Below are positions 33,671-44,796 of a stretch of DNA of 64,000 nt, piece by piece. Every line of letters starts with the position of its first letter. Position 1 is the first letter of the stretch. The DNA is from Camillea tinctor. Its lineage: Eukaryota; Ascomycota; Sordariomycetes; Xylariales; Xylariaceae. Location: the NCBI GenBank assembly GCA_022578605.1, contig MU394071.1, forward strand, positions 62,001 to 126,000, written 5' to 3'. The notes under the pieces were generated by a model. It saw nothing but the letters and a program-made list of their open reading frames with translations, was not told the origin of the DNA and did not search any database. A program made the position numbers and the translations under genes.

Positions 33671-36370
33671 TCACTCGCCTGGCAGTGGAGGTGCATTGGG
33701 ATCCATCATACACTGGTCCACACGCATCAACTGCTTGCCGGTAGCCTTGGCTATCTCGATGAATTCCTTGAGATAGCTCACGGTGCTATCGTAGAGGTAG
33801 TGCATGACGACGATGTTCCCGCCCGCCGCGACGTCCCGCTTGAACGCCTCGAGCTGCTTCTCCGGGGTATCCGACTCCGCCCACAGCCAGTCCTCGACGT
33901 CGACGCTCCACTGCACGATGTACGGGTCGTCTACGAGGGCGGCGAGGCGCTGGCGCATACGCGCGCCCTCGGTCCCGAACGGCGGGCGGAAGTACGCCGA
34001 CTGCATGCCGCCGAAGGTGTCGGCCACGGCGCGGAAGTCGTTCTGGTACTCCCAGTCGATGGAAGCCTCGTCGGGCAGGCCCTCGAGCGCGGGGTGCGTG
34101 TAGCTGTGCAGGGCGATCTGGTGGCCCTTGCGCGCCATGTCGTTGTAGATGGCGCTGAGGTTCGTGCTCGGGTCGCGCAGCGGCGCCCCCACCGTGAAGA
34201 ACGTCACCGTGATGTTGGCCTCCTCGATCGTCCGCATCACCTCGGGCGCGAACTGCGGGTCCCCGTCGTCGATCGCGAACGCGAACGAGTTCGGCCGCTT
34301 GCACGCGAACACGAACGTCCCCGACGGCAGCTTCTCCGGCACCGTGACCCCCGCCGGCACCGAGCTCACGATCTCCACCTTGGAGAACACCGTCGCCTCC
34401 GTCGTGTAGAAGCCCTTGAAGGCGAACCCGATGATGCGCGTGCGGTCGACGTTGAAGTGGTTCATGGGGATGTAGATGTCGGACCCGGTGCTGTACCGGG
34501 CTGCTTCGAGCGAGTCCCACGTCTCCGGGTAGGGCATGATGTCGTTGTTGCACTCCTCGTTGTGCTGCTGCAGCGAGACGGTGAACTTGTTGCTGCCCGA
34601 GTAGGCGATGTGCAGGTATGACCCGTCGAACTCGGTCATGTCTCTGCACGTTTCAGCAACCTGCGTCACCCACGTAAGATCCGAATCGTTGGTCTGGAGG
34701 GTCATCGTGTTCCGGCGGAACGTCAGGGTCATCCCCTCGTCTGCGCCGTGCCACTCTTCGAGCTCGTTCGTGTCTTCGTCGCGAAATCTGTCGATAACGA
34801 GGTTTGTCGCTTTGCTCGGCGGCGCGGCAACGGTTGCCGAGGGCTCAATCGGCTCTACGGGCTCAGGAACTACATAGTCCACGACCGTGTTTCCGCAGTA
34901 CATGCCCATCGGCCCCAGGGTTGTTGCTTTTTTCAGGTTGGTGAAGAACACCATGTTGAACTTAGTCCAGTCTAGCTCAGGAAATTTCGAGAACGGGATC
35001 GAGTATAACTTCTCGGTACCATCGAACGTCCACCCGAGCTCCTTTGTCGATAATACGGCGTCTGTCATCTGCTCACCTCCGCATTTTCCCTTGGTAGAAG
35101 AGAGTTGAACGTCGAATTGGGAACCCTTGGGAGCCGTGATACGGAGCGAGATGCCTCCGTACGCTTCGGCGTTGATGCAACCAAGCTGCGAGTAAAAATA
35201 CGAGTCCTCGTCTTGTGGTGTGAAAGTTACTTTGTTATTCTTGACCACGACCGACTTCATAGTGCCGTCGTCGCTAGCAGACCCGAGCAAGGCGTTGTAG
35301 TAAAGAAAAGTCAAGCGAGACTGAGACGCCCAGTCGTCGATGAGTATTGGGTCACACACTTTACCAGACACAGGTGTGGGCACAGGTTCTTGCCTGGCTG
35401 GGATCGTAACTGTAGCTTGACCATCGTTGTTATCTCGCCTCGATGGCCATCCTCCCCACCATGGGTCATCATCATCATCATCGTCGTCGTCGTCATCGCC
35501 CCAACCAGGCCAAGTAAAAGTGGGAATGGGTTCTCGTGTAGTTGTAGGACCGCGTCCACGTGATGTAGTTGGGGTGACTATGGGCGGTGTCGTAATACCT
35601 CCGGGGATCGTGATGACGGTAGTAGTTACATCGATTGTGGTTGGCTCGGGAGCAGAAGTCGGTTCTGTTGGTGCTGGCTCAGTTGGTTCTGGTTCAGTTG
35701 TCGTTGGTTCAGGTGGGTCATCAGGGGGCTCTGGGGGCTCAGCCCCGGCGCAAATAAACTGCACATCATCGAGTTGCCATTCATTATCCGTTCCACTTAC
35801 ACCTGCCGAGAAACCGTACCATACTACCCCTACGACAGCATCTAAATTGGCATCTACCCAGTTGCTAAGAGGGATATCAACTGTTTCAAGAGATCCACTC
35901 AGGCCATCGACAGTATAGTAGAAACTCTGGTACTCTTCATCGGCGCAATCTTCCTTCGTCTGAAGTTCAAGTGATACCGAGGCGGCTTCCGGGCCCTTGA
36001 TAGAGAACGATAGACTACTATAGTCTTGAGTAGCAGCATTCAGACATTCGAATTGTTCGTATATGTAGGAGACATCAATATTGTTGGGCGTGAAGGTGAG
36101 AACTCCCCCATTTGTGTTGGTTACATTCATCGTGGCATCATCTAAGAGTAGTTAGACTACCAGCTCCACATATATAGGAGGTAACATACCGCTTGTAGCT
36201 CCATTCAGCACGTTCACGCCTTCGACCCATGAACTGAAGTCATCAACAAGCAGATTTTGGGCGCATGCTTCTGGAGGTTCACCTTGTCGCTTTCGAATCA
36301 CAGACTTGGCCGATATACCGTTAGTGAATAGGGTGATAGTGACGCCTCGAAGAACTTGTTCGAATAACAT
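33671..36370 (-). CDS. Multimodular secreted polysaccharide deacetylase (CE4) with three beta-sandwich-like modules
   Basis: Two exons, 36370-36190 and 36141-33671 (48-nt intron, phase 1), give 883 residues. After a leader, three related modules can be aligned by eye: about 37-195 (NLLVDDF... to FIC), 315-470 (ILIDDWASQ... to MYC) and 495-660 (NLVIDRFRD...). Each opens with an (I/V)DD/R-F/W strand and ends in a conserved strand. Between modules 1 and 2 is a Pro/Thr linker and a run of 11 Asp flanked by Trp/Gly. The catalytic NodB domain is 676-883: motif 1 AIDDGD with D685/D686, motif 2 H739-SYT-H743-P, motif 3 RPPFG 779-783, motif 4 DWLW, and motif 5 H841 in VMHYLY. Metal-binding residues are present, so it is probably active on chitin or a related N-acetylated polymer. 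The start at 36370 could instead be 36391. Confidence 0.88.
35467..35497 (-). repeat. Trinucleotide repeat encoding poly-aspartate
   Basis: ATC and GTC triplets on the plus strand read as GAT/GAC on the coding strand and specify the 11-Asp run in the CE4 protein. Length changes would stay in frame. Confidence 0.9.
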
Positions 36371-38876
36371 GATGATATATATGTGGCTCAAGGCCAGAAA
36401 AGCGCCTCAGAGCACTGGGGTTATGGAGTAACAATCTAAGAATTACCTTAGCTACGAAATAGAGACCTTCATATTATATACATACCGAGATGTGTATTTG
36501 GCTTGAATGACAGCCTATTGCGCTGTGCCTAATAATCTACACCGGCTTGCATTTTACACGCACGCCGCACTTTGGAAGAAGCTAAGGACTGTGGTCGAGA
36601 TGCTGCAGACAAGGTTCTCCACATTCTTAGACTTTGGTAGCTAGGGTCTGGACGCAACAATGAAAGGAGTGATGTACCTACATACGGATCTTCCGATCCG
36701 GCGTCTAGAATATCTCCAACCCGTATTAGGTGACTGACTTTGTATGATGTGATGTGAGATCATATATCATGTTATTATCATTTCTCTGTAGGTAGTTATG
36801 GTCATATATGAATCTGTATATATAATTAAAGCCATCGTAAAAGGCAGACATGAATCAAATGCTTCATAAGTCAAACTCTGGATATTATAATGGCGACTGT
36901 TTTTTATATTGAAAGTACAACGAACTAACCTACTGGGTTTCCTACATCTTATGGCCATGAACCATGGGTAGAAGTCTCCACGTAGGGACAGCTATGAGAG
37001 CCGAGCAGCCAGATTTCTTTATAACTTCTGGCCTAGAGGGAAAGGTCTAGATGCCTCCCTTTCGTTGGAGTAAAGTAGAGGTGTCCATAGCTGCTCTGGG
37101 AGGACTGAGTTAATCATACGTAATAGAAACGGGAAGATGGTTTCGTTGACATATACGAGCTATGAGTAACTATTTTATGTTGGCTGTCTCTAGCTGATTA
37201 GTATCTTCACCTGCATGATGTTGTAGACTTAAGTTGCAGTGCCGTTCCTGGCCATGCAGGTAGGTATGTATACATAATTCAGCCGCCTTGGCAGAACGAT
37301 CCCCTTTGCTGCAAGTATTACTTGGATTATTCCACATGGATGCGCCCTATATTGCTGTAGCATTGGATTATTTTCGCTAATCGTCGGAGTAATACGTTAC
37401 TGATCCCACCGTGATATTTGCATTCTAGATTCTCGAGGACAGGGCCGTTAGCGAGACCTATATTGCTAACCTTGAGGTCTTTTCGGTTGCCTGTATTGGG
37501 CATGTACTGGGGTTGTCCCCCTTTCTATAACTGCAAGAAATATCCTGTGTTTTGATCTTAGTGAGATTAAGTCTTATGTACTGAGATTTCTTATATAGAT
37601 AGAACGGAAGAGTCTGGTGTAAGCATATTGTTGTTGAATTACCTATTACGGTTATGTATATTTGGCTGGACCAATCAGCTTGCACGTTGTTCTTTGTATG
37701 TTAATTTCTTTTTTTCTTTTTTTTCTTTTTTTTAAACTCGTGTAGCTAGGTACACTACACTATTTGCCAGACTTGCGGAGATATTTCATTGGAGCTGCAT
37801 AAATTGTCCATTGTATATGCGTATATTTCGATACAATGTTGTTATGTAAAAGATATATTGACAATATTCGAACTGCCGTAATGCACCGAATGGGGGACGA
37901 AGAAGGACCTAACAGCACCGGTAAAATCCGGATGAATTGTCCGTGTCAAGGTGATGGTCAGTTACAGTTACAGTGCTTCGTTAGATCGAAATCATTGGCG
38001 ACTTACCTTAGGTACCTGTTCGATAGATAGCCTTACTTATCCTTTCGCAAATGCAACGTCTCATGTCTACGAAGAAGCCTCGGAACGGAAAACAAAAAGA
38101 AATGGTGGGAATTGGTAGGTTTCTAAGGTATTATAATTATCACGGTTCGCCTGAGCTCTGAGTTCTAAGTTCCCCCGTTCCCATTATACGTGGGTACAGA
38201 ATGGGCATAACATAGAGATCTAACTTCCAGGAATTGGATTATATCGGCACTCTTTTATCGACTTAGGTAGGTCTGGTACGTAAATGAAGTAAATGCACGT
38301 GACAAACTACGTGTGAGGTGCTTACCCAGTTATCGGCCGAAGTAAGCATATGCAGCTATGGCGGTGTATGAAACTATCCATTTTCTGATTAGGTTTACCT
38401 AAGGTGGCAGGGTAGGCAAGGTAAGGTTTAGGTAAGGCAAGGTCCAGGCCAGGGTTTCCAGGGTTTCCAAGGTTCTTCTCTCTGACTATCTTCCTTCACT
38501 CTCCCTCTCTAAATTTATTGGTTGTCGATGTCATTGTGCCAGTGTCAGCCCGCCTTCACCTTCATCCTTCGCCTTGCCTGAACTTTTTACAGCTTCATTT
38601 TGTGACATTACACTGCTACTTGTCCATACAAATCCCATGTCGCAACTACAGAAGAACAGTCACGTTGGTGCTATTTAGTGAGATTGATTGAACCATCCTC
38701 GCTTTAAGCCAACCAATTCCCCAGCCTCGATCGATTCCATCTACAATCTGCCCTGCCCATGCGACCGACAACGGACAAGCTGCTGCTGCTGCTGCTATTG
38801 CCGTTCCCATCCCATCTAATCCCTATTTCCCCACTGCCTCCACCGCGATAAAATAAAATAAAACAAAACTGTCTTC
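36371..38876. other. Divergent intergenic region, 2.5 kb
   Basis: Between the CE4 and TRS85 starts. The short frames at 36767-36958, 37458-37685 and 37836-38030 have no protein features. T-rich run at about 37706-37732. The 300 bp before TRS85 are C/T-rich with GCAAGGT-type and GGTTTCCA repeats around 38403-38475. No gene is called. Confidence 0.5.
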
Positions 38877-41231
38877 ATGCCGCCGCCCTTTGACCATGAT
38901 TCACCTACAGATCCCATACCTACGCCCCCCGCGGCAGCTTCAGCCTCGGCCTTGAAGGTCCAGAAGACTCGACACTCTGTCCCCCATGGCCTGAGCCTCT
39001 CCCGCTCCGAAGTTAGCCTGCCCTACCGTCGATCGCATCCTTCTGCTGCTTCTCTCTATGCCTCCACCTTCTCTCCTCCCGGGTCACGCTCCCAATCACC
39101 TGTCGGACGCCGCCCTATAACCTCTCGTATGACCAGCGGTTCTGTCTTTGGCACCAGCTTGAATAATGCCCTAGCCTTTGCCTCGGTTGCTAGTGACAAC
39201 CCCGGCGACCCTCTCAACCTCATACTCAGAGCCTTCGTACCCCATGTTGCTGTTTATACATCCGAAGACACGGACGTCCTGCTCAAGGAAAAGGGCTTTG
39301 ACCGCGGGTTGTGGGAGCTGCTGCGCCCATTCGGGGAACGAGTTCACGGCAAGGTCATTGTACGGGATAGTATTGGATCGAGTCGCACGTACGAGGATTA
39401 CTCGATACGTTTTGTACGCTTTGGCGAGGGCATTGTTCACCCCTCGCAAAATCCTGCTGGATTCAAGAATGCGCCAGTATCCAAGGCAAATGGATTCCCC
39501 GAGAAATCGGATGATCCGGAAAAGGGAGCTGCAAAATCCGGTATTTCCATTGCAGATGTCGAAGCCGTGGTTGACCGTCACCTGGACTATGCTGAGGAGT
39601 CGTTCTTTGGTACCCCCCAGAGCCCGACCGATGACGGCCTTGATATCGATACCCCTTCGCTATACTACGCCTTGTATCTACGGAGGCTCCTCTCGGGCCT
39701 ACCGATAGTGCCCCATGAGACCTTTGCGCATCCCGTTGCGTGTGTCGTTGCGATTAGCTCTCGTAATGAGGCTCCGATTGAAACCCTGAGACGATTATAC
39801 GCAGAGTCTAGTTTGGGAGACCAGCGACTGCCTAACTGGGTAGATGCTGAGTTCCTGAGATATTATGTCCTAGTTCATGACGAGGAGAAGGATGATATTA
39901 CGAGGTCTATGTCATTATTTGATCAGATGAAGCGGAATTTAGGTCTACATTGTCACTTGCTCCGGATCAGGGGCACGCAGAGCGCGGCTACGGATGACGA
40001 CAGTATACCCCTACCGCGAAGTGAGTGGATGTCGGCATCTGAAGAATTGGCAGATATTAGAAGGAGTGATAATCACGAGGACTTCGAGGATCCTACGAGA
40101 TATATCTTCGAATCTGATGCGACCGCCATACGCACTTTTGTTCGAGAAATGGTGACCCAGTCCATAATACCCACAATGGAGCGTCACGTATCGGTATGGA
40201 ACGACCAAGTAGCTTCTAGGCGGAGAGGGCTGGCTGGCCGATTTGCAGGACTCACGAAACGGTGGGGATTCGGCAGTGGTTCTAGGTCATCGACTGGCCC
40301 AGGGTCGGGGAGCAACTACGACCAAAACGGGTTTTATCGACAGGATGCCCCCGAGGCCATAATGCGGAAGCTGGCAGATTACGCGTTTATGCTTAGGGAT
40401 TGGAAGTTAGCACACTCGACCTATGATCTCTTGCGGAGCGATTTCAACAATGACAAGGCGTGGAAATACCATGCTGCCACTAATGAGATGGCCGCACTCA
40501 GTCTACTCATCATGCCTCAAAACCTATCGTCTAAAACACGTGCGGAGACGATTGATAGCATGCTTGAAGCAGCCTACTATTCGTACGTAACGCGATGTAG
40601 TTCTCCCTACGGCGCCCTACGCTGCCTTTCTCTCGGCTTAGAGCTCTTGCGGTTACGGGGAGGTTCTAGCGTTGATGATGCGGCGAAATGGGGCACGCGA
40701 TTAATAGAAAGCAGAATCACCGGGCCCATAGGTGACGCCCTTATCAAGGAGCGACTTGCTGTCTGCTATGCATCTAAGAAGGGCGTAGGAACACAAGCCT
40801 GGGGGGGTCGCCGAAGGAAATCAGCTTTATGGAGTATACTCGGTGCCGAAACATGGCTTGCACAATCCAAGTTCATTCAAGCCCAGCGATGTCTCAATGG
40901 GGCGCGGAAGACGTATTCAGACCTGCCGTCAGGAAATGGCATTGACAAGTTCAGCCTGGCCAGTGCGCTTATGCTGAGCATTGGACAGCAGCTGAACCAA
41001 AACATGGAAGCCGCAGATCGGGACGACGATCAAACTACTGAAAATCAAAGCGAGGTAGTCGATGAGGAGAGTGAGGCTCTAGATATGACTCGAGGGAGGA
41101 GAATAAGTATGCACGGGCTTTCCGGGGCCGGTGGGACCAACAGTCTTGAGACGGCACCGCTTAGGTCGCAGATGGAGAACTCGGAAGTGGAGAAGCAGGA
41201 TTCAGGCGAGGCGAAAGACGATTTCGGCTAG
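38877..41231 (+). CDS. TRS85: TRAPP complex subunit Trs85/TRAPPC8
   Basis: Subunit of TRAPPIII, the Ypt1/Rab1 exchange factor that acts in autophagy and ER-Golgi traffic. A single 784-residue exon. The first 110 residues are a Ser/Pro-rich, presumably disordered leader. Recognisable Trs85 blocks follow: NLILRAFVPHVAVYTSEDTD, GLWELLRPFGE, then EDYSIRFVRF, and the later ASRRRGLAGRFAGLTKRWGFGSGSR. The alpha-solenoid region starts near YRQDAPEAIMRKLADYAFMLRDWKLA, and FIQAQRCLNGARKTY lies near the end. The C-terminus is acidic. Yeast Trs85 is 698 residues; the filamentous fungal forms are usually about this length. The ATG is preceded by AAAACTGTCTTC and a C/A-rich leader. Confidence 0.93.
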   Translation: MPPPFDHDSPTDPIPTPPAAASASALKVQKTRHSVPHGLSLSRSEVSLPYRRSHPSAASLYASTFSPPGSRSQSPVGRRPITSRMTSGSVFGTSLNNALAFASVASDNPGDPLNLILRAFVPHVAVYTSEDTDVLLKEKGFDRGLWELLRPFGERVHGKVIVRDSIGSSRTYEDYSIRFVRFGEGIVHPSQNPAGFKNAPVSKANGFPEKSDDPEKGAAKSGISIADVEAVVDRHLDYAEESFFGTPQSPTDDGLDIDTPSLYYALYLRRLLSGLPIVPHETFAHPVACVVAISSRNEAPIETLRRLYAESSLGDQRLPNWVDAEFLRYYVLVHDEEKDDITRSMSLFDQMKRNLGLHCHLLRIRGTQSAATDDDSIPLPRSEWMSASEELADIRRSDNHEDFEDPTRYIFESDATAIRTFVREMVTQSIIPTMERHVSVWNDQVASRRRGLAGRFAGLTKRWGFGSGSRSSTGPGSGSNYDQNGFYRQDAPEAIMRKLADYAFMLRDWKLAHSTYDLLRSDFNNDKAWKYHAATNEMAALSLLIMPQNLSSKTRAETIDSMLEAAYYSYVTRCSSPYGALRCLSLGLELLRLRGGSSVDDAAKWGTRLIESRITGPIGDALIKERLAVCYASKKGVGTQAWGGRRRKSALWSILGAETWLAQSKFIQAQRCLNGARKTYSDLPSGNGIDKFSLASALMLSIGQQLNQNMEAADRDDDQTTENQSEVVDEESEALDMTRGRRISMHGLSGAGGTNSLETAPLRSQMENSEVEKQDSGEAKDDFG

Positions 41232-41626
41232 AAGATGTTAAATGAAGAACGAATGCGAGACACTTGTTGTTGTAATTATACCATTCTACTACTAGATGAT
41301 GGGCATGGAAAGCTGGAGTTCTTCCACTTTTGTTCTCTTAATAATTGCTTCCGTATTAGACTAGGGATGCTCTGACGTTCGAGTAGCCAGTCGCTTCTAT
41401 ATACGAAACTGTAAAATCATAGGGAAACGATACCCGGTGTAGGACGAGAGCGTTCAGTTGGGGTGATCAGAAAACTAGGATCTCCCACTATATATCGGGG
41501 AGACACAACGCATCACACGACACGTAGTATACTATAATTATTACACGGAAAGCCAGGAAACCAGGAAATCAATTGTCGGGAGTTGCGGTGTATAATATCA
41601 GTTGAATGCAAAACAATGTAAACACT

Positions 41627-42025
41627 CTAGGAAACAAAAGAGGCTGTCTTTAGATAGAAGGCCGGTATCGTAATTGTTTGGGTGTGGTTCTGGTTTCCCG
41701 CACAATGCGCCGTACATGTTACAATAACAATAGGCTCCTTGTTGCTTTGGAAGCACATGTTGGCTCTCGCTCCACGCCCCTGTGTGGTGCGTGATACACA
41801 GATGTTCCCTGATAACACCGCCTTATGATACATATTACAGGTTCTGTGCCCTATGTTCATATTTGTTGGTGGAATAACAAAGGGTGAAGCTTCTTGCTCG
41901 GAGTAGTGCAAAGTTGGGAATTTGGATCCGTGCCCTAGAATCGTGCCATCGTAGACACATGACATAGACCCCATGCTGCTGTAATTATTCGCCAAGGTAT
42001 TCAGCTTGTATATTGATGACTTCAT
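41627..42025 (-). CDS. Possible small protein, unrecognised
   Basis: A 132-residue frame from ATG to stop with six Cys, in ordinary base composition. It has no signal peptide, no transmembrane helix and no motif I know. It lies alone in intergenic DNA on the strand opposite to both neighbours, and its stop is 396 bp from that of TRS85. It could be a real orphan or a chance frame; I lean slightly to chance. Confidence 0.25.
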   Translation of the reverse strand: MKSSIYKLNTLANNYSSMGSMSCVYDGTILGHGSKFPTLHYSEQEASPFVIPPTNMNIGHRTCNMYHKAVLSGNICVSRTTQGRGARANMCFQSNKEPIVIVTCTAHCAGNQNHTQTITIPAFYLKTASFVS

Positions 42026-42249
42026 TGTCCTGAGGTAGGATTAGGCCCGTAGCCCGTCAACATGTAGTAGCTTATGTTTTACGCATTATACCTTCCTCTC
42101 TCTGATGTCTAAGGAGATCTGTGTCGATATTATGCTTACTGGCATCTCTAATAAACCTTACTACGGTTAGGACTAAGGCTTGCTTCATTATTATTCAAAC
42201 AAATACACCTTTTAATAAACACACATCGTTTTAATCTTCTATCAAGGCT

Positions 42250-42279
42250 AAACGGCGGTTACCAGCCGTGACGCCGTTT
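42250..42279. repeat. Short inverted repeat (8-bp arms)
   Basis: AAACGGCG and CGCCGTTT arms separated by 14 nt, in non-coding DNA. It could form a small hairpin. It is about 475 bp upstream of the next gene, so a terminator role for a neighbour is not obvious. Confidence 0.7.
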
Positions 42280-42753
42280 GACGAAAACCTATTTTGTGTA
42301 ACTCATATGTTATGTTGGCCCTTTTTCCTTCGCTCCAGATCACATGTAGCAGGTCATTTTACACCATTTTTTCATACCTAGTACCTATAAATAGAGGTAA
42401 ACCGAATCTTTTTATATGTCCCTTACTGCCCAAAACTTCACATGAGACTCATATATTCCCCATGAAGTACGAAAGCCGGCTTTGCCTTTTTGCTATTAGT
42501 ATCCTGTCGTCTAGCCGAAGTTGTACAAATCATGTTATTTACAAGTTTACTTACATTTTCAACCCATTGGACACATGACAAGAGGTCATGTCTAAAGACA
42601 AAAATGCGTTTAAATAGGCCCTTTGCGCAACGTAGTTCTGGTAGCTTCGCCCAACATAGTTAAAAAACGGCAATATCGTCTCCTAACGACACCATCAGAA
42701 GGAGCACCTCAATATAACCTCACAGCCACAGTGAATCTTTACAGCTGCCTAAG

Positions 42754-44238
42754 ATGGAAGATGTGATTATCGTAGGCATCAGCACTATCGTACCAACTGC
42801 AGAGAAAATCATAACGCCGCAGTCTAATGACAGCTTCCCGGTAACATCTGAGGTAGGTGTATAGTAACGGAGATTGTAGAAAAGACAATAGGCTGACCTT
42901 TGTGCACAGAATGAGTTAATAAAGACTCCCAGTGAGCTAACGAGGCATAAGGGGTTGCAGGATTTGGATGTATGGGCAATCTTGTCTAAGGGAGCGAATT
43001 TCAACGGCGGGGGAGCGGAAACTGAGAGCTGGGAGGAGTGGATGACTGATGAGTTGAAGGGCGATTCGAAGGCGGCTTTTGATACAATAAAGGCAAATAT
43101 TTCCCGCTATCTAATTTTCAATACCGAGAAGCCGAATCTTCTTGATTCTACGCCTAAAGTCTTACTAAAAACGGATTTAGTCAATGGTGAGCTTCCCCCC
43201 CCCTTTCCCCCCCTTTTTTCTATTTGACTATTTAACATAACATGGCCTGACTCTTTCCAATGTTCTTAAGGAAATGCAGATACCTTCGGCGAACGTCTTC
43301 TGTGGCACATTATCAGATACTATCCTAAGATTTGCCATCCCAAAGTTGAGGCAGGAAGTTGGACTCTGGAAAAGCTAGTGCATTTGATTAAGTATTTGAA
43401 AACGGAGGACTGCAAGAAAAGAAATGGCTACAGGGTCACCGACGAGGGGGTGAGGAAGGTGTTCGCTAAGTACTGCGAATCCGCGTACCCGTATCCCGTC
43501 AGCGGTAGTGGAGGATGGGAAATTCTCCTGCGCTACCAGTTTCTTTGCTTCAACAAATTTGCTCTTAAATTAGCTAGGAGCGAGGTCATAACAGACTCTG
43601 GACCCGCCCTGTACGCTCTCAATGCGCTGAACATCGAATCACCAGATGGGACGAGACGGTTTGCCAACCCCGAATCAATCCTCGTAGCGTGTGAGTGGCT
43701 TGTTTTCTTCAACCCAGAATTCCCCGGAATGTTTGGACAGAAGGGATGGAATAGTTTGTGGCTCCACGCCTACTATTGCGTTGTTGGGTCCCAGCAGCTT
43801 TACGAGGAGCCCCCCCCGAAACTTGGAATGAATGATTATTTCTTGAAGCATCTAACTGCCATAGATGAAGTACGAAGTACTATCACTGTCTGCCACTTAA
43901 AATATTGGGGAGGGTGTATAGAAGGAGGGCGCGAAGGACCCAAAGAAACCCGCAACAAGATCCTCAATGGATGCGACATAGAGGGTTGCCACACCTTGTG
44001 CAGGGAGATTAGGGACTTGTGTAAACAAAAGGAAGCTGTGGAAGACTCGGGGAAGGAGACTGAGTTGATGAGCGAGGCGCAAGCAACTGCAAAGGTGGAA
44101 ATAGTATGTGGCCTAGTACCGATTGCGGGCGCTTCTAAAGTAGCTAACGCCTTGGTCAACAAAATCCTGTCTGCTACGAGTCTGCGGTTGCTAGCAGAAC
44201 AGGCTACTTTGAGGTTGAAGTCTGGAAGACGAGGTTGA
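42754..44238 (+). CDS. Uncharacterised fungal protein (430 residues)
   Basis: I do not recognise this family. Three exons, 42754-42852, 42961-43186 and 43271-44238, keep frame and give 430 residues. Exon 1 was found from an ATG frame (MEDVIIVGISTIVP) ending at a GTAGGT donor; the intron ends with a good branch point (GCTAAC) and GCAG. Without it the first in-frame ATG would lie deep in exon 2. Intron 2 contains C-runs (about 43195-43213). The protein is Trp- and Cys-rich in its middle (YWGGCIEGG, CDIEGCHTLCREIRDLC), has no signal peptide, and has a moderately hydrophobic segment near residues 385-405 (VEIVCGLVPIAGASKVANAL). Nothing nearby suggests a function. The gene model is stronger than any functional guess. 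Confidence 0.7.
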
Positions 44239-44796
44239 ACATTCGAAGCCAAGAATTGTCAGAAGGATATATCTGGGTGAGCTCTCGAGGCAAGACTACC
44301 TACCCTATTATTTAACTAGGTTAGGCATATAGTCAACCATGGGCCTACGAGAGAAACGGTAGCTGATATAGCATCTTAGGTACGTCTCATAATATACTAC
44401 GTAGAACGTAAGGTGATATAGGTTATATAAATACAGGAGGTTATGTTATAGGGATTTATAGGTGCCTAGGAATATGAAATGCTAAGGTGTAAGTCAAGAT
44501 CATTAAACTATTTGAAATTAGTGAGTGAGTACCTATACTTGTATAAATGCATATTCAGGTATCCAACCTAACCTAGGTTATGCCGGTGAATGATAATTGG
44601 ACCCATTCTTTTCTGACCGCCAAAAAGTTTCCAAAATTCTGCCGGATTTTAGATTTTAGATATTGGATTTTAGGGATTTAGTGTCTTATTAGGTACTCTC
44701 TCTCTCTCTTTCTTTCTTTCTTTCTCCCCACCTTCTCCCTCTCTCTCCAAGAATTATTTCGTGCACACCCACCTCCCCCCCCCCCTCAAGAAAAAA
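44239..44796. other. Intergenic region and DBP7 leader
   Basis: TAGGTAGG/CCTAGG-type words near 44300-44580. Pyrimidine-rich leader at 44696-44756 and a C-run/A-run just before the DBP7 ATG. No gene. Confidence 0.55.

Larger units (their letters stand above)
41232..42753. other. Intergenic region, 1.5 kb
   Basis: Holds a 132-codon minus-strand frame (41627-42025), listed separately at low confidence, and an 8-bp inverted repeat at 42250-42279. Otherwise only short frames without protein features. Fairly AT-rich at 42160-42240. Confidence 0.5.

Noticed and set aside
33602..34621. 339-codon plus-strand frame opposite the CE4 gene
   Set aside because: It is antisense to the well-supported catalytic domain, in the most GC-rich part of the window, with Arg/His/Val-biased composition typical of shadow frames.
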